DNA of 51,388 nucleotides from Acetobacter cerevisiae (GCF_001580535.1 NZ_LHZA01000140.1:1-51388); one strand, 5' to 3'. Shown: positions 1 to 8,098, counted from the stretch's first letter. A program made the numbers and translations. The notes: a model not told the origin generated them from the sequence alone.

Positions 1-1
1 C

Positions 2-223
2 ATTCAGCGCAGAAAACGCTCTAGCGCACGTAACCAGATTACCGGTAAAATTGTCGCCATTCAGCCAGGGGCCACAACCTCTCATATCAGTCTGGAACTG
101 CCGGGCGGGACGGTCATGATGGCATCCATCACCAATGAAGCCGTGGCAGATCTCGGCCTGAAAATTGGCCAGCAGGCGACAGCACTCATCAAGGCATCTG
201 ATGTCATGATTGGTGTTGAATAA
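2..223 (+). CDS. Mop/TOBE molybdate-binding domain protein, 3' end only (ModE-like)
   Basis: The gene runs in from the left edge and only its last 73 residues are visible, so neither start nor full length can be given. The visible part reads as one molbindin (Mop/TOBE) domain. It has the family signature SARNQ followed by a G-x-I/V strand, then a TNEAV-x-x-LGL helix and the terminal strand TALIKASDVM. In this family such domains bind molybdate or tungstate, either as the C-terminal sensor half of the repressor ModE, in the ATPase ModC, or as free molbindins. About eight basic residues precede SARNQ, which suits the linker seen in ModE-type proteins, but the upstream domain is outside the window. 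The ModE reading is therefore an inference. A hairpin terminator follows directly. Confidence 0.75.
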   Translation: MQRRKRSSARNQITGKIVAIQPGATTSHISLELPGGTVMMASITNEAVADLGLKIGQQATALIKASDVMIGVE

Positions 224-250
224 ACACCTGAATGTTTTTTGACGTCTATC

Positions 251-286
251 AGCGGCATGTCCCCTCAGGGCCTGCCGCTTTTTTTT
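251..286 (+). terminator. Intrinsic terminator after the Mop-domain gene
   Basis: A perfect 7-bp stem (AGCGGCA at 251-257 with TGCCGCT at 273-279) is followed by a run of eight T. It lies 28 bases after the stop codon of the Mop/TOBE gene and just beyond the end of the convergent glycosyltransferase gene. The T-run is only on the plus side, so it serves the left-hand gene. Confidence 0.85.
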
Positions 287-294
287 CAGGCCAG

Positions 295-2397
295 TTATTG
301 GTCTTTTAAAATCCTGTTTTCAAAGTTGCCTGAAAGACCATCCCGGATTGCCCCGACCAGCAGGCGCCAGCGGCGCACCATTTTAACGGGGTGCTGAAGG
401 TGGTAGAGGACGCCGCGCGGGGTGCGACACAGAACTTTTATAAACAGAAACAGAACCATATTGAGATTATAAATCAGCCTACAATCTATACTGTTTTTCT
501 CAATAAAAACGCGGTTCCGCAAAGCGAAATAGGGGCGAATTATCCCTTGCTGCTCCTGTAGCCAGGGATGAAGGCAGGAAGGGGTCTGTGTCCAGGATTG
601 CTCAAGGTCCCTTAGAGCGCTATTGCTGCACATCCACAGCGCCCCTCCGTTACGGGTTATGCGTAATGTATAGTCATAATCATCAAAATAGAGAAAAAAG
701 CGTACATCCGGCAGGCCAATACGCTGCACCCAGTCTTTATGAAACCATAAGCCGCCATAGGCGCCCATTTCCATGGCGCGACATTCCAGCCCGTCCTTCT
801 TCCAGAGTGCGACCGTTTTTTTCTGAAAAGGAGCCTGAACGGAAAAGCCAAAAAAGGAATTGGGCTGAATGGCGTTGGGTTTGTTGTTTTCAACCAGCTT
901 GATGTAGGTGCGCTTGTCCTGACGAAAGCTGGCCAGACAGCAGGAGGGTTTTCCACCCATAAGCCGCCATGTGCGGGCGAGAGCTTTGAGTGCGTCAGGA
1001 TGGGGAACGGTGTCATCATCCAGCGCCCAGATATGTTGGGTTTGCGCTCTTTGTGCTGCTGCGGCAAATCCTGCGGCAAACCCTTCCGCCGATCCCCCAT
1101 TGCGCTCCAGCCGAACAGTCGTCACCTGCTCTGCACCCCATATCGCCACACTTGTTTTCAGGTTTTCTGCAACTGCGGGGGCTGTTCCGTTATCCACCAG
1201 AACCACGTGCCTGACACCGGCCTGAAAAGCCGCATGCAGAACCTGCTCAACAAATGCAACCCGATTGCCATAGGTCACAACCACAGCGCAGGTTCCGTTC
1301 AGGATCGCCTGTTCTGTGAGGGTTTCTGAATGTGTCACGCTTTTTCCATCGCAGTTGATTGGAGACGCATTACAATAATGCTTTTTTAGAATAGGGAGCG
1401 CCAGAATACGGGTTCGACATCGCATAAGGTCCTTATCGGCCTGATGCCGCACTGGTGCCCAGCGTAAATCCTGCTCGCTCAGATAAGGGGCGACACAACG
1501 GATCGCGCCTGAGCGGATCAGCGTGCGATGCCAATGTGTGAAGTTGGCCCCACTTCCCAGGATCCCTCGCGCGATGAGCCAATAGCGAAGAGGCCGGAGT
1601 CCCAGAACGTCCACCCCCTGCTGCAATCGGGACATGAGCGTCTGGCGCTGCGGCAAAGGAAACAGCCAGACCGGCGCACAACTACGCCACGCCTCTGCCA
1701 GCATGGATGCACTATCGGCAGTCACCACAAATCGGTTGCCAGTTTTCAGAAAGCTGCCGAACACATCTTCACCGGGCTGGAAGACATGCAGGACGGTACC
1801 GTATGTCTTCACCTGTTCCTGCATCCATGCCACCGCTTCAGGCGGTGTTCGCGGACTGGTGAGGATGTGCAGTGCTTCCTGATTGGCATGCGCCAGTTTG
1901 CGGGCAAAAATTAACAGACGGCGGGTTTCCGCAAGCCCCATCCGGAAGTGGCGGGACGGGCCGCCATACATCACAATGGTGCCTGTATGGCGCTGGCATT
2001 CCGTGCTCTCAGGTTTTGGTGTGAGCGATGCCCCGTTAAAGGGCCACAAGACTCTCAGAACATTCGGCCCCGAAGGATAATCATCCTGCGGCAGCGGAAT
2101 AATCAGATCCAGATCCTTGGCAGGAATATGGCTCGGCCGGCCGATATGCACCACCAATGGCCTTACGACGCAGGACGCCCGTAACGCACAAGCGGCCTGC
2201 ACCGCATTCCCAAAAGACAGAATAAGACGCAGCCCTGCGGTCTCTGGCCACTGGGCTGGCGACGAAAAAGCGGGCCCAAGTGGCACTGTCCGGAAGGGGA
2301 GCCCCAGCGCCTGCGCCAGCGTCCGACACTGTGCCTGTTCTCCGACCCGCCCTGTATCCAGAATCCAGACTGGCTCGGATAAAACTGCTCGGCTCAG
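295..2397 (-). CDS. Fused ELM1-like / family-2 glycosyltransferase
   Basis: Two domains are visible. The first ~335 residues resemble the bacterial ELM1 (mitochondrial fission ELM1-like) family: an N-terminal DTGRVGEQAQC motif and a later TADSASMLAEA segment, typical of a GT-B-like fold. The second half is a family-2 glycosyltransferase of the rhamnosyl/galactofuranosyl kind: VVVTYGNR strand, VDNG, RNGGSAEGF, the metal-binding DDD (about residue 460) and the catalytic FDDYDYTLRI block. Likely job: transfer of sugars to a surface polysaccharide or LPS at the inner face of the membrane. The first standard start codon is GTG at 2286, but that would remove the conserved ELM1 N-terminus. The frame stays open to about 2460 with only CTG candidates (2397, behind a G-rich stretch, and 2442, overlapping the stop of the flippase gene). 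I use 2397; the start is uncertain. It is cotranscribed with the upstream flippase. Confidence 0.8.
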   Translation of the reverse strand: MSRAVLSEPVWILDTGRVGEQAQCRTLAQALGLPFRTVPLGPAFSSPAQWPETAGLRLILSFGNAVQAACALRASCVVRPLVVHIGRPSHIPAKDLDLIIPLPQDDYPSGPNVLRVLWPFNGASLTPKPESTECQRHTGTIVMYGGPSRHFRMGLAETRRLLIFARKLAHANQEALHILTSPRTPPEAVAWMQEQVKTYGTVLHVFQPGEDVFGSFLKTGNRFVVTADSASMLAEAWRSCAPVWLFPLPQRQTLMSRLQQGVDVLGLRPLRYWLIARGILGSGANFTHWHRTLIRSGAIRCVAPYLSEQDLRWAPVRHQADKDLMRCRTRILALPILKKHYCNASPINCDGKSVTHSETLTEQAILNGTCAVVVTYGNRVAFVEQVLHAAFQAGVRHVVLVDNGTAPAVAENLKTSVAIWGAEQVTTVRLERNGGSAEGFAAGFAAAAQRAQTQHIWALDDDTVPHPDALKALARTWRLMGGKPSCCLASFRQDKRTYIKLVENNKPNAIQPNSFFGFSVQAPFQKKTVALWKKDGLECRAMEMGAYGGLWFHKDWVQRIGLPDVRFFLYFDDYDYTLRITRNGGALWMCSNSALRDLEQSWTQTPSCLHPWLQEQQGIIRPYFALRNRVFIEKNSIDCRLIYNLNMVLFLFIKVLCRTPRGVLYHLQHPVKMVRRWRLLVGAIRDGLSGNFENRILKDQ

Positions 2398-2438
2398 GTC
2401 ACACCCCCCGCTTTCGCGCTCTGGCTCCCGAACAGGTC

Positions 2439-3764
2439 TCAGGCTTCGGGTTTGCCTTCAAATGATTTGTTACGGTTCATAATAAGGTAAGGACCGAGAC
2501 GTGTCAGCAGAATGGCCAGTTCGCTTAAGAGGGTTGCAAATCCCGCACCGGTCATACCCCATGCGCTGGCCAGCACATAAAGCAACGGGAGCGAGAAACA
2601 CATCGTCACCATGCGGCCGATCAGAATCTGATGCGCCTTGTTCAGAGACACCAGTAGCGGCTCAAGCGGTACGTCCCACAGGTCCAGAATGGCGGTCACG
2701 GTCATCAGCAACAGCAGCGTGCGGGTGCCTGTCCACGGGACAGTCAGCAGCAGATGCAGCAGCCATGGCCCCACAAACGTGGCCACAACCAGCACCACAG
2801 CGGAAAAAATCGCCAGTGCCTGCAAAATGCGGTTGGTGACCTGACGGATGGAGGCCCAGTCCCGTTTATCCCGCAATGCCACCAGTTCCGGATACAAAGC
2901 CGGGGTGAGCATTTGCGCCGGGCGCGCCATGCCGTCGGAAATCTGCCATGTCACATTGTAAATGGCGGCGTTTTCCGGCCCTAAAACCGCGCCGACAATC
3001 AGCACCGTCAGGCGGGAGCCCAGACGTCCGAGCGCCTGATCCAGACTGGTGGAAAAGGTAAAGCGCCAGATCCCTTTAATCGGGCTGAGCCATGGCACAT
3101 TGACCAGCCGAAACCCTTTCAGCTTGTCAGAACGCGCCATGACCCAGAAGGCCAGTCCATAATCCAGTACAAACGCTACAGCCGTGGAGCAGTACCAAAG
3201 CAGCAGAAAAGCCGGCAGCGTCCAGTGCAGGAAAAACCCTGTCACGCACCCCACGAATTTGACGACAGAACTGGCCGTATCCGCCAGAACCGCCAGTTCA
3301 TACCGGTTGGCCAGCCGCAGGACGCCCATGGCGCAGCCCGTATTCATGAACAGGATGACGGTCATATACCACAGCGGAATATGCCCATAGGCGGCCGCCC
3401 AACCGGAAAGATGCGCCAGCCAGATACTGGAGAAAAGCGCTACGGCCAGCCCCATGAGCGCGCCAAGCGCATCCAGCATGGTACAATGGCGGAAAAGGGT
3501 CTGAAACGGTTTTTTCTCGGCGGCTTTGTAAAGAGAGGTGCCGTATTGCAGCAAAGGCTGCCAGGCCTGAAAGCGTGTCGCCACCGCGCAGGACATGACG
3601 AAGGAACTCATCAGCAGCAGGACGCCGTAATCCTCCAGCCCGAGCGTACGGACGGCCAGAGCGGTGCTGGCCAGCGCAAGCACGGCCATGGCGCCTCTGC
3701 CTGTCAGCAGATAGCCCGTGTTCCGAAACACCCGTCTGAATAACGCCTTGATCTGACTATTCAT
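2439..3764 (-). CDS. Wzx/MATE-type polysaccharide flippase
   Basis: This 441-residue protein is almost entirely hydrophobic, with about twelve predicted membrane segments and a short basic N-terminus (K, R-rich to residue 24). The N-terminal segment with ALAVRTLGLEDYGV is the hallmark of Wzx-like oligosaccharide flippases, where an R-x-LG-x-x-x-YG motif follows the first helix. Proteins of this group move undecaprenyl-linked sugar units across the inner membrane for O-antigen, capsule or exopolysaccharide assembly. The gene abuts the glycosyltransferase gene downstream on the same strand, and the two probably act on the same glycan. Which glycan cannot be told from the sequence. No polymerase or chain-length regulator is next to it. 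Confidence 0.85.
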   Translation of the reverse strand: MNSQIKALFRRVFRNTGYLLTGRGAMAVLALASTALAVRTLGLEDYGVLLLMSSFVMSCAVATRFQAWQPLLQYGTSLYKAAEKKPFQTLFRHCTMLDALGALMGLAVALFSSIWLAHLSGWAAAYGHIPLWYMTVILFMNTGCAMGVLRLANRYELAVLADTASSVVKFVGCVTGFFLHWTLPAFLLLWYCSTAVAFVLDYGLAFWVMARSDKLKGFRLVNVPWLSPIKGIWRFTFSTSLDQALGRLGSRLTVLIVGAVLGPENAAIYNVTWQISDGMARPAQMLTPALYPELVALRDKRDWASIRQVTNRILQALAIFSAVVLVVATFVGPWLLHLLLTVPWTGTRTLLLLMTVTAILDLWDVPLEPLLVSLNKAHQILIGRMVTMCFSLPLLYVLASAWGMTGAGFATLLSELAILLTRLGPYLIMNRNKSFEGKPEA

Positions 3765-3941
3765 CAGCCTTCACGCTTCCTTCTCCCGCCTGAAATAGCC
3801 TGCGCACGGCACATTATGCCGGGCCGTGTTTAGAAGCCATGCGGCGGAAATAGCAAATCGTCGCGTTTTGGTGTGCCGTCTGTTCAGGGGGGATCCCTGT
3901 TCACACTTCCGTGAAAAGGATGAAAAAGACCTCATATTTCT

Positions 3942-4029
3942 GTGTGCAGGGTTGCACCCTTCGGGCTTTTGCTCACACTCGTTTCTGCGCGGCCAGCCTC
4001 CCTCTGGCTCTTTTGCCAGAACAGGAGGC
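3942..4029 (+). promoter_or_regulatory. Structured leader of the pqq operon with alternative stems over a Shine-Dalgarno
   Basis: The ~300 bases before pqqA hold no convincing gene. They do hold several inverted repeats: GTGTG 3942-3946 with CACAC 3974-3978 enclosing GGGT/ACCC; and further on GCCTCC 3996-4001 with GGAGGC 4024-4029 enclosing CTGGC 4004-4008 with GCCAG 4015-4019. The same CTGGC can instead pair with an earlier GCCAG at 3992-3996, giving a small hairpin followed by TCTTTT. The two folds exclude each other. In one, the AGGAGG at 4023-4028 is buried; in the other it is free. This looks like a leader that controls pqqA expression, but the fold was read by eye and no promoter could be assigned with confidence. 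Confidence 0.45.
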
Positions 4030-4063
4030 CGCCTGATACATGACCCATAAACGGAGAGTTCTC

Positions 4064-4144
4064 ATGGCCTGGACCACACCGAAAATCACCGAAATCCCGC
4101 TTGGCGCTGAAATCAACAGCTACGTTTGCGGCCAGAAGAAATAA
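4064..4144 (+). CDS. pqqA: PQQ precursor peptide PqqA
   Basis: This 26-residue ribosomally made peptide supplies the carbon skeleton of PQQ. The conserved core E-I-N-S-Y is present, with Glu16 and Tyr20, the two residues cross-linked by PqqE and then excised. The sequence (MAWTTPKITEIPLGAEINSY and a six-residue tail) is of the acetic acid bacterial type. The chosen ATG has GGAG at 4053-4056. An in-frame ATG at 4040, behind a stronger AGGAGG (4023-4028), would add eight residues (MTHKRRVL). Known PqqA peptides start at the internal ATG, so I keep that. It is the first gene of pqqABCDE and is followed by a hairpin before pqqB. Confidence 0.95.
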   Translation: MAWTTPKITEIPLGAEINSYVCGQKK

Positions 4145-4151
4145 GCCTTTC

Positions 4152-4196
4152 TGCCGCCAGCGCGACCTGCATCAGGTTCGCACTGGCGGCATTTTT
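4152..4196 (+). terminator. Hairpin with T-run between pqqA and pqqB (attenuator)
   Basis: A 9-bp perfect stem (TGCCGCCAG 4152-4160 with CTGGCGGCA 4183-4191) is extended inward by a partly paired GCGACCT/AGGTTCGC segment and is followed by TTTTT. It starts eight bases after the pqqA stop. Since pqqBCDE have no other visible promoter, read-through must occur. The likely effect is far more pqqA than pqqB-E message, which fits a peptide used up one molecule per cofactor. Confidence 0.8.
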
Positions 4197-4213
4197 GTTT
4201 TAAAAAGCCGCGT

Positions 4214-5125
4214 ATGCTTGATCTTCTTGTTCTAGGCGCTGCCGCAGGTGGCGGCTTTCCTCAGTGGAACTCCAACGCGCCCGGTTGCCAGCGCGCCCGC
4301 GCCGGAGACCCAAACGCCCCGGCCCGCACGCAGGCGTCCCTCGCCGTAAGCGGGGATGGTGAGCACTGGTTTATCCTCAATGCCTCGCCCGATCTGCGCG
4401 CCCAGATCAACCAGACCCCTGCCCTGCACCCCAAAGACGGTTTGCGTTCCACCCCCATTGCCGGTGTGGTGCTGACCAGTGGCGAGATTGACGCCATTAC
4501 CGGGCTGCTGACCATGCGGGAACGGCAAGCTTACGGGCTCTATGCCACCGCCTCTGTTCTGGCCCAGCTGGACGCCAACCCGATTTTTGATGCGCTGGAC
4601 CGCACATTGATACCGCGCAAGACCATGGTGCTTGACGAGCCCCTGTCTCTGATGCCCGGCAATCTGCGCATCACGCCGTTTTCCGTCCCCGGTAAAGTGC
4701 CGCTTTATGCTGAGCGTGGGGAAAACCCGGCTGAGATCATGAATAACGGGGAAACCATCGGTCTGGACATTACGGATGGCCAGCATCGTGCTCTCTTTAT
4801 TCCCGGCTGCGCCATGATGACGGACGCCCTGCGCGACCGCCTGAACGGGGCCGATGTGGTATTTTTTGACGGCACGCTCTGGACGGATGACGAGATGGTC
4901 CGTGCCGGACTGGGCGCCAAGACAGGCCGCCGTATGGGCCATATGTCCATTGCGGATGAGCCGGATGGTACGATTGCCGCCTTCCGCCCACTGAACGTAG
5001 GCCGAAAGGTGCTCATCCACATCAACAATTCCAACCCCATTCTGTTAGCCGACACGCCTGAACGCAGGCAGGTTGAAGAGGCAGGCTGGGATGTCGCCTA
5101 TGATGGCATGAGGATAACACTATGA
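4214..5125 (+). CDS. pqqB: PQQ biosynthesis protein PqqB
   Basis: This protein of 303 residues has the metallo-beta-lactamase-like fold of PqqB. The diagnostic N-terminus is present: VLGAAAGGGFPQWN, then the CxxxR segment (GCQRAR). PqqB acts late in PQQ synthesis; in vitro work on the family points to an iron-dependent hydroxylation of the tyrosine-derived intermediate before PqqC. The C-terminal MGHMSIADEPDG segment and the terminal IHINNSNP strand are also typical. The start ATG lies about 20 bases after the pqqA-pqqB hairpin. The stop overlaps the pqqC start in ATGA, which indicates translational coupling. Confidence 0.96.
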   Translation: MLDLLVLGAAAGGGFPQWNSNAPGCQRARAGDPNAPARTQASLAVSGDGEHWFILNASPDLRAQINQTPALHPKDGLRSTPIAGVVLTSGEIDAITGLLTMRERQAYGLYATASVLAQLDANPIFDALDRTLIPRKTMVLDEPLSLMPGNLRITPFSVPGKVPLYAERGENPAEIMNNGETIGLDITDGQHRALFIPGCAMMTDALRDRLNGADVVFFDGTLWTDDEMVRAGLGAKTGRRMGHMSIADEPDGTIAAFRPLNVGRKVLIHINNSNPILLADTPERRQVEEAGWDVAYDGMRITL

Positions 5126-5865
5126 CAGACCGGCTGCTTTCCCCCGACGAACTGGAAGCTGCCTTACGGGCTATTGGTGCGGAACGGTACCACAACCTGC
5201 ACCCCTTCCACCGTGCCTTGCATGATGGAAAGTTGAACAAGGGGCAGGTGCAGGCCTGGGCTCTGAACCGCTATTATTATCAGGCCAGCATTCCCGCCAA
5301 GGACGCCACACTGCTTGCCCGCCTGCCCACAGCAGAACTGCGGCGGGAATGGCGGCGGCGGCTGATTGACCATGACGGGACCGAACCCGGCACAGGCGGC
5401 GTAGCCCGCTGGCTGAAGCTGACCGATGGTTTGGGGCTTGACCGTGCGTATGTGGAATCGCTGGACGGCCTGCTCCCCGGTACGCGCTTTGCCGTGGAAG
5501 CTTATGTGCATTTTGTGCGAGACCGCTCCATTCTGGAGGCCATTGCGTCCTCTCTGACAGAGCTGTTCTCTCCCACCATTATCAGTGAACGTGTGTCCGG
5601 CATGCTGCGGAACTATGCGTTTATTACGGAAGAAACGCTGGCTTACTTCGCCCCGCGCCTGACACAGGCCCCGCAGGATTCGGCCTTTGCGCTGGCTTAT
5701 GTGAAGGAACATGCCCGCACTGTAGCCGAACAGCAGGCCGTGCTTGGCGCGCTCAAGTTCAAATGCGGCGCTCTGTGGTCCATGCTGGATGCGCTGGATT
5801 ACGCCTATGTCACGCCCGCCCGCATTCCGCCGGGGGCTTTCCGTCCGAGTGAGGATGCAGCATGA
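5122..5865 (+). CDS. pqqC: Pyrroloquinoline-quinone synthase PqqC
   Basis: This 247-residue cofactor-less oxidase carries out the last step of PQQ synthesis: ring closure and eight-electron oxidation of AHQQ using oxygen. The protein has the all-helical haem-oxygenase-like fold. Recognisable landmarks are YHNLHPFHRALHDG near the N-terminus, the QAWALNRYYYQASIPAKDA helix, LIDHDGTE, and YVHFVRDRS with its active-site histidine. The length is normal for the family. It overlaps pqqB and pqqD by four bases on either side. Confidence 0.97.
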   Translation: MTDRLLSPDELEAALRAIGAERYHNLHPFHRALHDGKLNKGQVQAWALNRYYYQASIPAKDATLLARLPTAELRREWRRRLIDHDGTEPGTGGVARWLKLTDGLGLDRAYVESLDGLLPGTRFAVEAYVHFVRDRSILEAIASSLTELFSPTIISERVSGMLRNYAFITEETLAYFAPRLTQAPQDSAFALAYVKEHARTVAEQQAVLGALKFKCGALWSMLDALDYAYVTPARIPPGAFRPSEDAA

Positions 5866-6152
5866 CAGCCGCCACCCTTCTGGCGGAAACCTGTATGCCG
5901 CGCTTTGCCCGTGGCACACGGCTGCAATATGACCGCGTGCGGGAACAGTGGTTTGTGCAGGCGCCAGAGCGTGCGTTTCTGGCCGATGCCGTTGCGGCAG
6001 AAATTCTGCAACTGGTGAACGGAAAACGCTCTCTGGCGAAGATTATTGACCAGCTTGCAGACAAATTTTCTGCTCCGCGTGACGTCATTGCACAGGATGT
6101 TTTGAGCATGACGCAGGAACTGGCCGACAAGCAGGTTCTGCTGCTGGCATGA
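5862..6152 (+). CDS. pqqD: PqqA-binding chaperone PqqD
   Basis: This small protein of 96 residues has the winged-helix RRE (RiPP recognition element) fold. In the family it binds the PqqA peptide and presents it to the radical SAM enzyme PqqE. Visible features are the RGTRLQYDRVREQWFVQAPE strand pair near the N-terminus and a helix containing AAEILQLVNG. The gene overlaps both neighbours by four bases. PqqD and PqqE are separate proteins here, not fused. Confidence 0.95.
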   Translation: MTAATLLAETCMPRFARGTRLQYDRVREQWFVQAPERAFLADAVAAEILQLVNGKRSLAKIIDQLADKFSAPRDVIAQDVLSMTQELADKQVLLLA

Positions 6153-7255
6153 CCCGTTCTGCCATGATCAAAGCCCCGCCCCCCATGAGCCTGCTGGCAG
6201 AGCTGACGCATCGCTGCCCGCTGCAATGCCCTTATTGCTCCAATCCGCTTCGACTGGACCCGCGTGCAGGCGAACTGGATACCGCAACATGGATGCGTGT
6301 GCTGGATGAAGCTGCCGCCATGGGCGTGTTGCAGGTGCATTTTTCCGGGGGGGAACCCATGGCCCGGCCTGATCTGGCTGATCTGGTCCGTCATGCGGTG
6401 TCGCTGGGGCTTTATACCAATCTGATTACCTCCGGCGTGCTGCTGAACCGTGACAGTCTGAAGGTGCTTTCTGACGCCGGGCTGGACCACATCCAGCTCT
6501 CCTTTCAGGATGCGGACGCGCAGGAAGGCGAGCGGATTGGCGGCATGGCAGGCGCTCAGGCCAAAAAGCTGGAAGCGGCTCGCCTGATTGTAGAAGACGG
6601 CCTGCCCCTAACGCTGAATTTTGTCATCCATCGGCAAAATGCGGAACGCGTGCCGGCCATGCTGGATCTGGCCGAGCAGCTGGGCGCACGCCGGGTGGAA
6701 ATTGCACATACGCAGTATTATGGCTGGAGCCTGCTCAACCGGGACGCCCTCCTGCCGGACCGCGCACAATTAGAAGCCACGGAACAGGCCGTTGCCGCTG
6801 CACGAGCGCGGTTTGGCAACCGGCTTGCGATTGATTTTGTGACACCGGATTATTACGCCGAACGCCCCAAACCGTGCATGGGCGGGTGGGGACAGCGTTT
6901 CCTCAATATTTCGCCCTCCGGCAAAGTGCTGCCATGCCATGCGGCGGAAAGTATTCCGGGGTTGACCTTCCCCTCCGTCGCAGAAGACTCGCTTGAAGCC
7001 ATCTGGCAGGACTCGCCGCTGTTCAACCTGTATCGCGGCACGGACTGGATGCCCCAGCCGTGCCAGAGTTGTGCCTTTAAAGAGGATGACTGGGGCGGTT
7101 GCCGCTGTCAGGCTCTGGCATTGGCCGGACAAGCCGACGCGACGGACCCAGTCTGCCACCGCGCCCCGGCGCATGACCGGATTGAGCAGGCCATCGCAGA
7201 GCGCCCCGCAACACCGCCTGCGTTCCGTTACCGCCGCTATAGTAATACGGTTTAA
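6149..7255 (+). CDS. pqqE: Radical SAM PqqA peptide cyclase PqqE
   Basis: This 368-residue radical SAM/SPASM enzyme links Glu16 and Tyr20 of PqqA through a carbon-carbon bond. The radical SAM motif CxxxCxxC is at Cys23, Cys27 and Cys30 (HRCPLQCPYCSNP), followed by the SGGEP motif that contacts SAM. The C-terminal SPASM part contains GKVLPCHAAE, PCQSCAFK, GGCRCQ and VCHRAP, giving the cysteines for two auxiliary iron-sulfur clusters. It is the last gene of the operon. The next gene starts ~90 bases later and no strong terminator separates them, so read-through into that gene is possible. Confidence 0.97.
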   Translation: MTRSAMIKAPPPMSLLAELTHRCPLQCPYCSNPLRLDPRAGELDTATWMRVLDEAAAMGVLQVHFSGGEPMARPDLADLVRHAVSLGLYTNLITSGVLLNRDSLKVLSDAGLDHIQLSFQDADAQEGERIGGMAGAQAKKLEAARLIVEDGLPLTLNFVIHRQNAERVPAMLDLAEQLGARRVEIAHTQYYGWSLLNRDALLPDRAQLEATEQAVAAARARFGNRLAIDFVTPDYYAERPKPCMGGWGQRFLNISPSGKVLPCHAAESIPGLTFPSVAEDSLEAIWQDSPLFNLYRGTDWMPQPCQSCAFKEDDWGGCRCQALALAGQADATDPVCHRAPAHDRIEQAIAERPATPPAFRYRRYSNTV

Positions 7256-7348
7256 AAGGCTTTCCCCAAGTCGTAGATTGTCCATGTTTTGGTAAACAAG
7301 AAGCAGTATGATTTGGGGTGTCCCTTTTATGCTGCGAGGCGGCTTTTA

Positions 7349-8098
7349 ATGCGCAGACTCAGTTTTTTCTCGCTCCTGATGACCTGTTGCGGGGCGTACT
7401 TCTCCCCGACATACGCCCAGACATCGCAGCCTGAAAATATAGAAGTGCATGCCACGCGCACAGTACAAGTTCAGACCTACCGCGCCGTCGCGCGCGTCTT
7501 CAACCGCTTTAACGCATTCCCTGAACAAGACCGGGCCAATCTTTCGCTCCATGTGCTGGGGCGGCTCCAACCCGAAGATGCACCGCTGAAAGCCTCCGGC
7601 CTGCATCTGCAAACCCAAAACGGCCCCATCCCGCTATTCAATGCGGATAATGATGAACTGACTGTGCCGCTGACGAAGGCCCTATGGGCCGAAAACCCGC
7701 CTTTAATGGCCAACCTGACATCAGATGAGTTTATAGGTTTCACCTTCCAGATTGCCGTCGCAACGCCTCAACCGAACCAGTTCACAGATGCCGAAGCGCG
7801 CCATTGGCTAAAGCAACTCAATAACTGCATGGAAGATGTCGTGGGGGTAATTGTCGCCTTTATGCTGCCGGATGCGCATCGGCTGATTGTTTCGGTCGCC
7901 CCGCATAGCCGACTGGAGGCAGTCAAAAATGACCAGTCCCAGCTTCTTCTGGATAACCAGAGCGATACGCCGCAAACCTTTGTATTCAGACCGCAGGATT
8001 ACCCCCGCGATACGCTCTTCCGCAGCACCAAGGCGTTCAATCAGGTCCTCATAAAAATCCCGCTTGATCCCCATGCACGCATGAAGCGGAAAGCGTGA
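7349..8098 (+). CDS. Exported protein of unknown function
   Basis: I do not recognise a family. The 249-residue protein begins with a clear Sec signal peptide (MRRLSFFSLLMTCCGAYFSP, cleavage likely after ...TYA, residue 23), so it is probably periplasmic. The mature part is a mixed alpha/beta sequence with no transmembrane helix or repeats. It carries two aromatic-rich strands (IGFTFQIAV and TFVFRPQDYP) and one cysteine (CMEDVV). The start is the ATG at 7349, behind an AGGCGG ribosome binding site; a TTG 60 bases upstream would put 20 polar residues before the signal peptide. It follows pqqE on the same strand and converges on the ferritin-like gene. Confidence 0.7.
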   Translation: MRRLSFFSLLMTCCGAYFSPTYAQTSQPENIEVHATRTVQVQTYRAVARVFNRFNAFPEQDRANLSLHVLGRLQPEDAPLKASGLHLQTQNGPIPLFNADNDELTVPLTKALWAENPPLMANLTSDEFIGFTFQIAVATPQPNQFTDAEARHWLKQLNNCMEDVVGVIVAFMLPDAHRLIVSVAPHSRLEAVKNDQSQLLLDNQSDTPQTFVFRPQDYPRDTLFRSTKAFNQVLIKIPLDPHARMKRKA

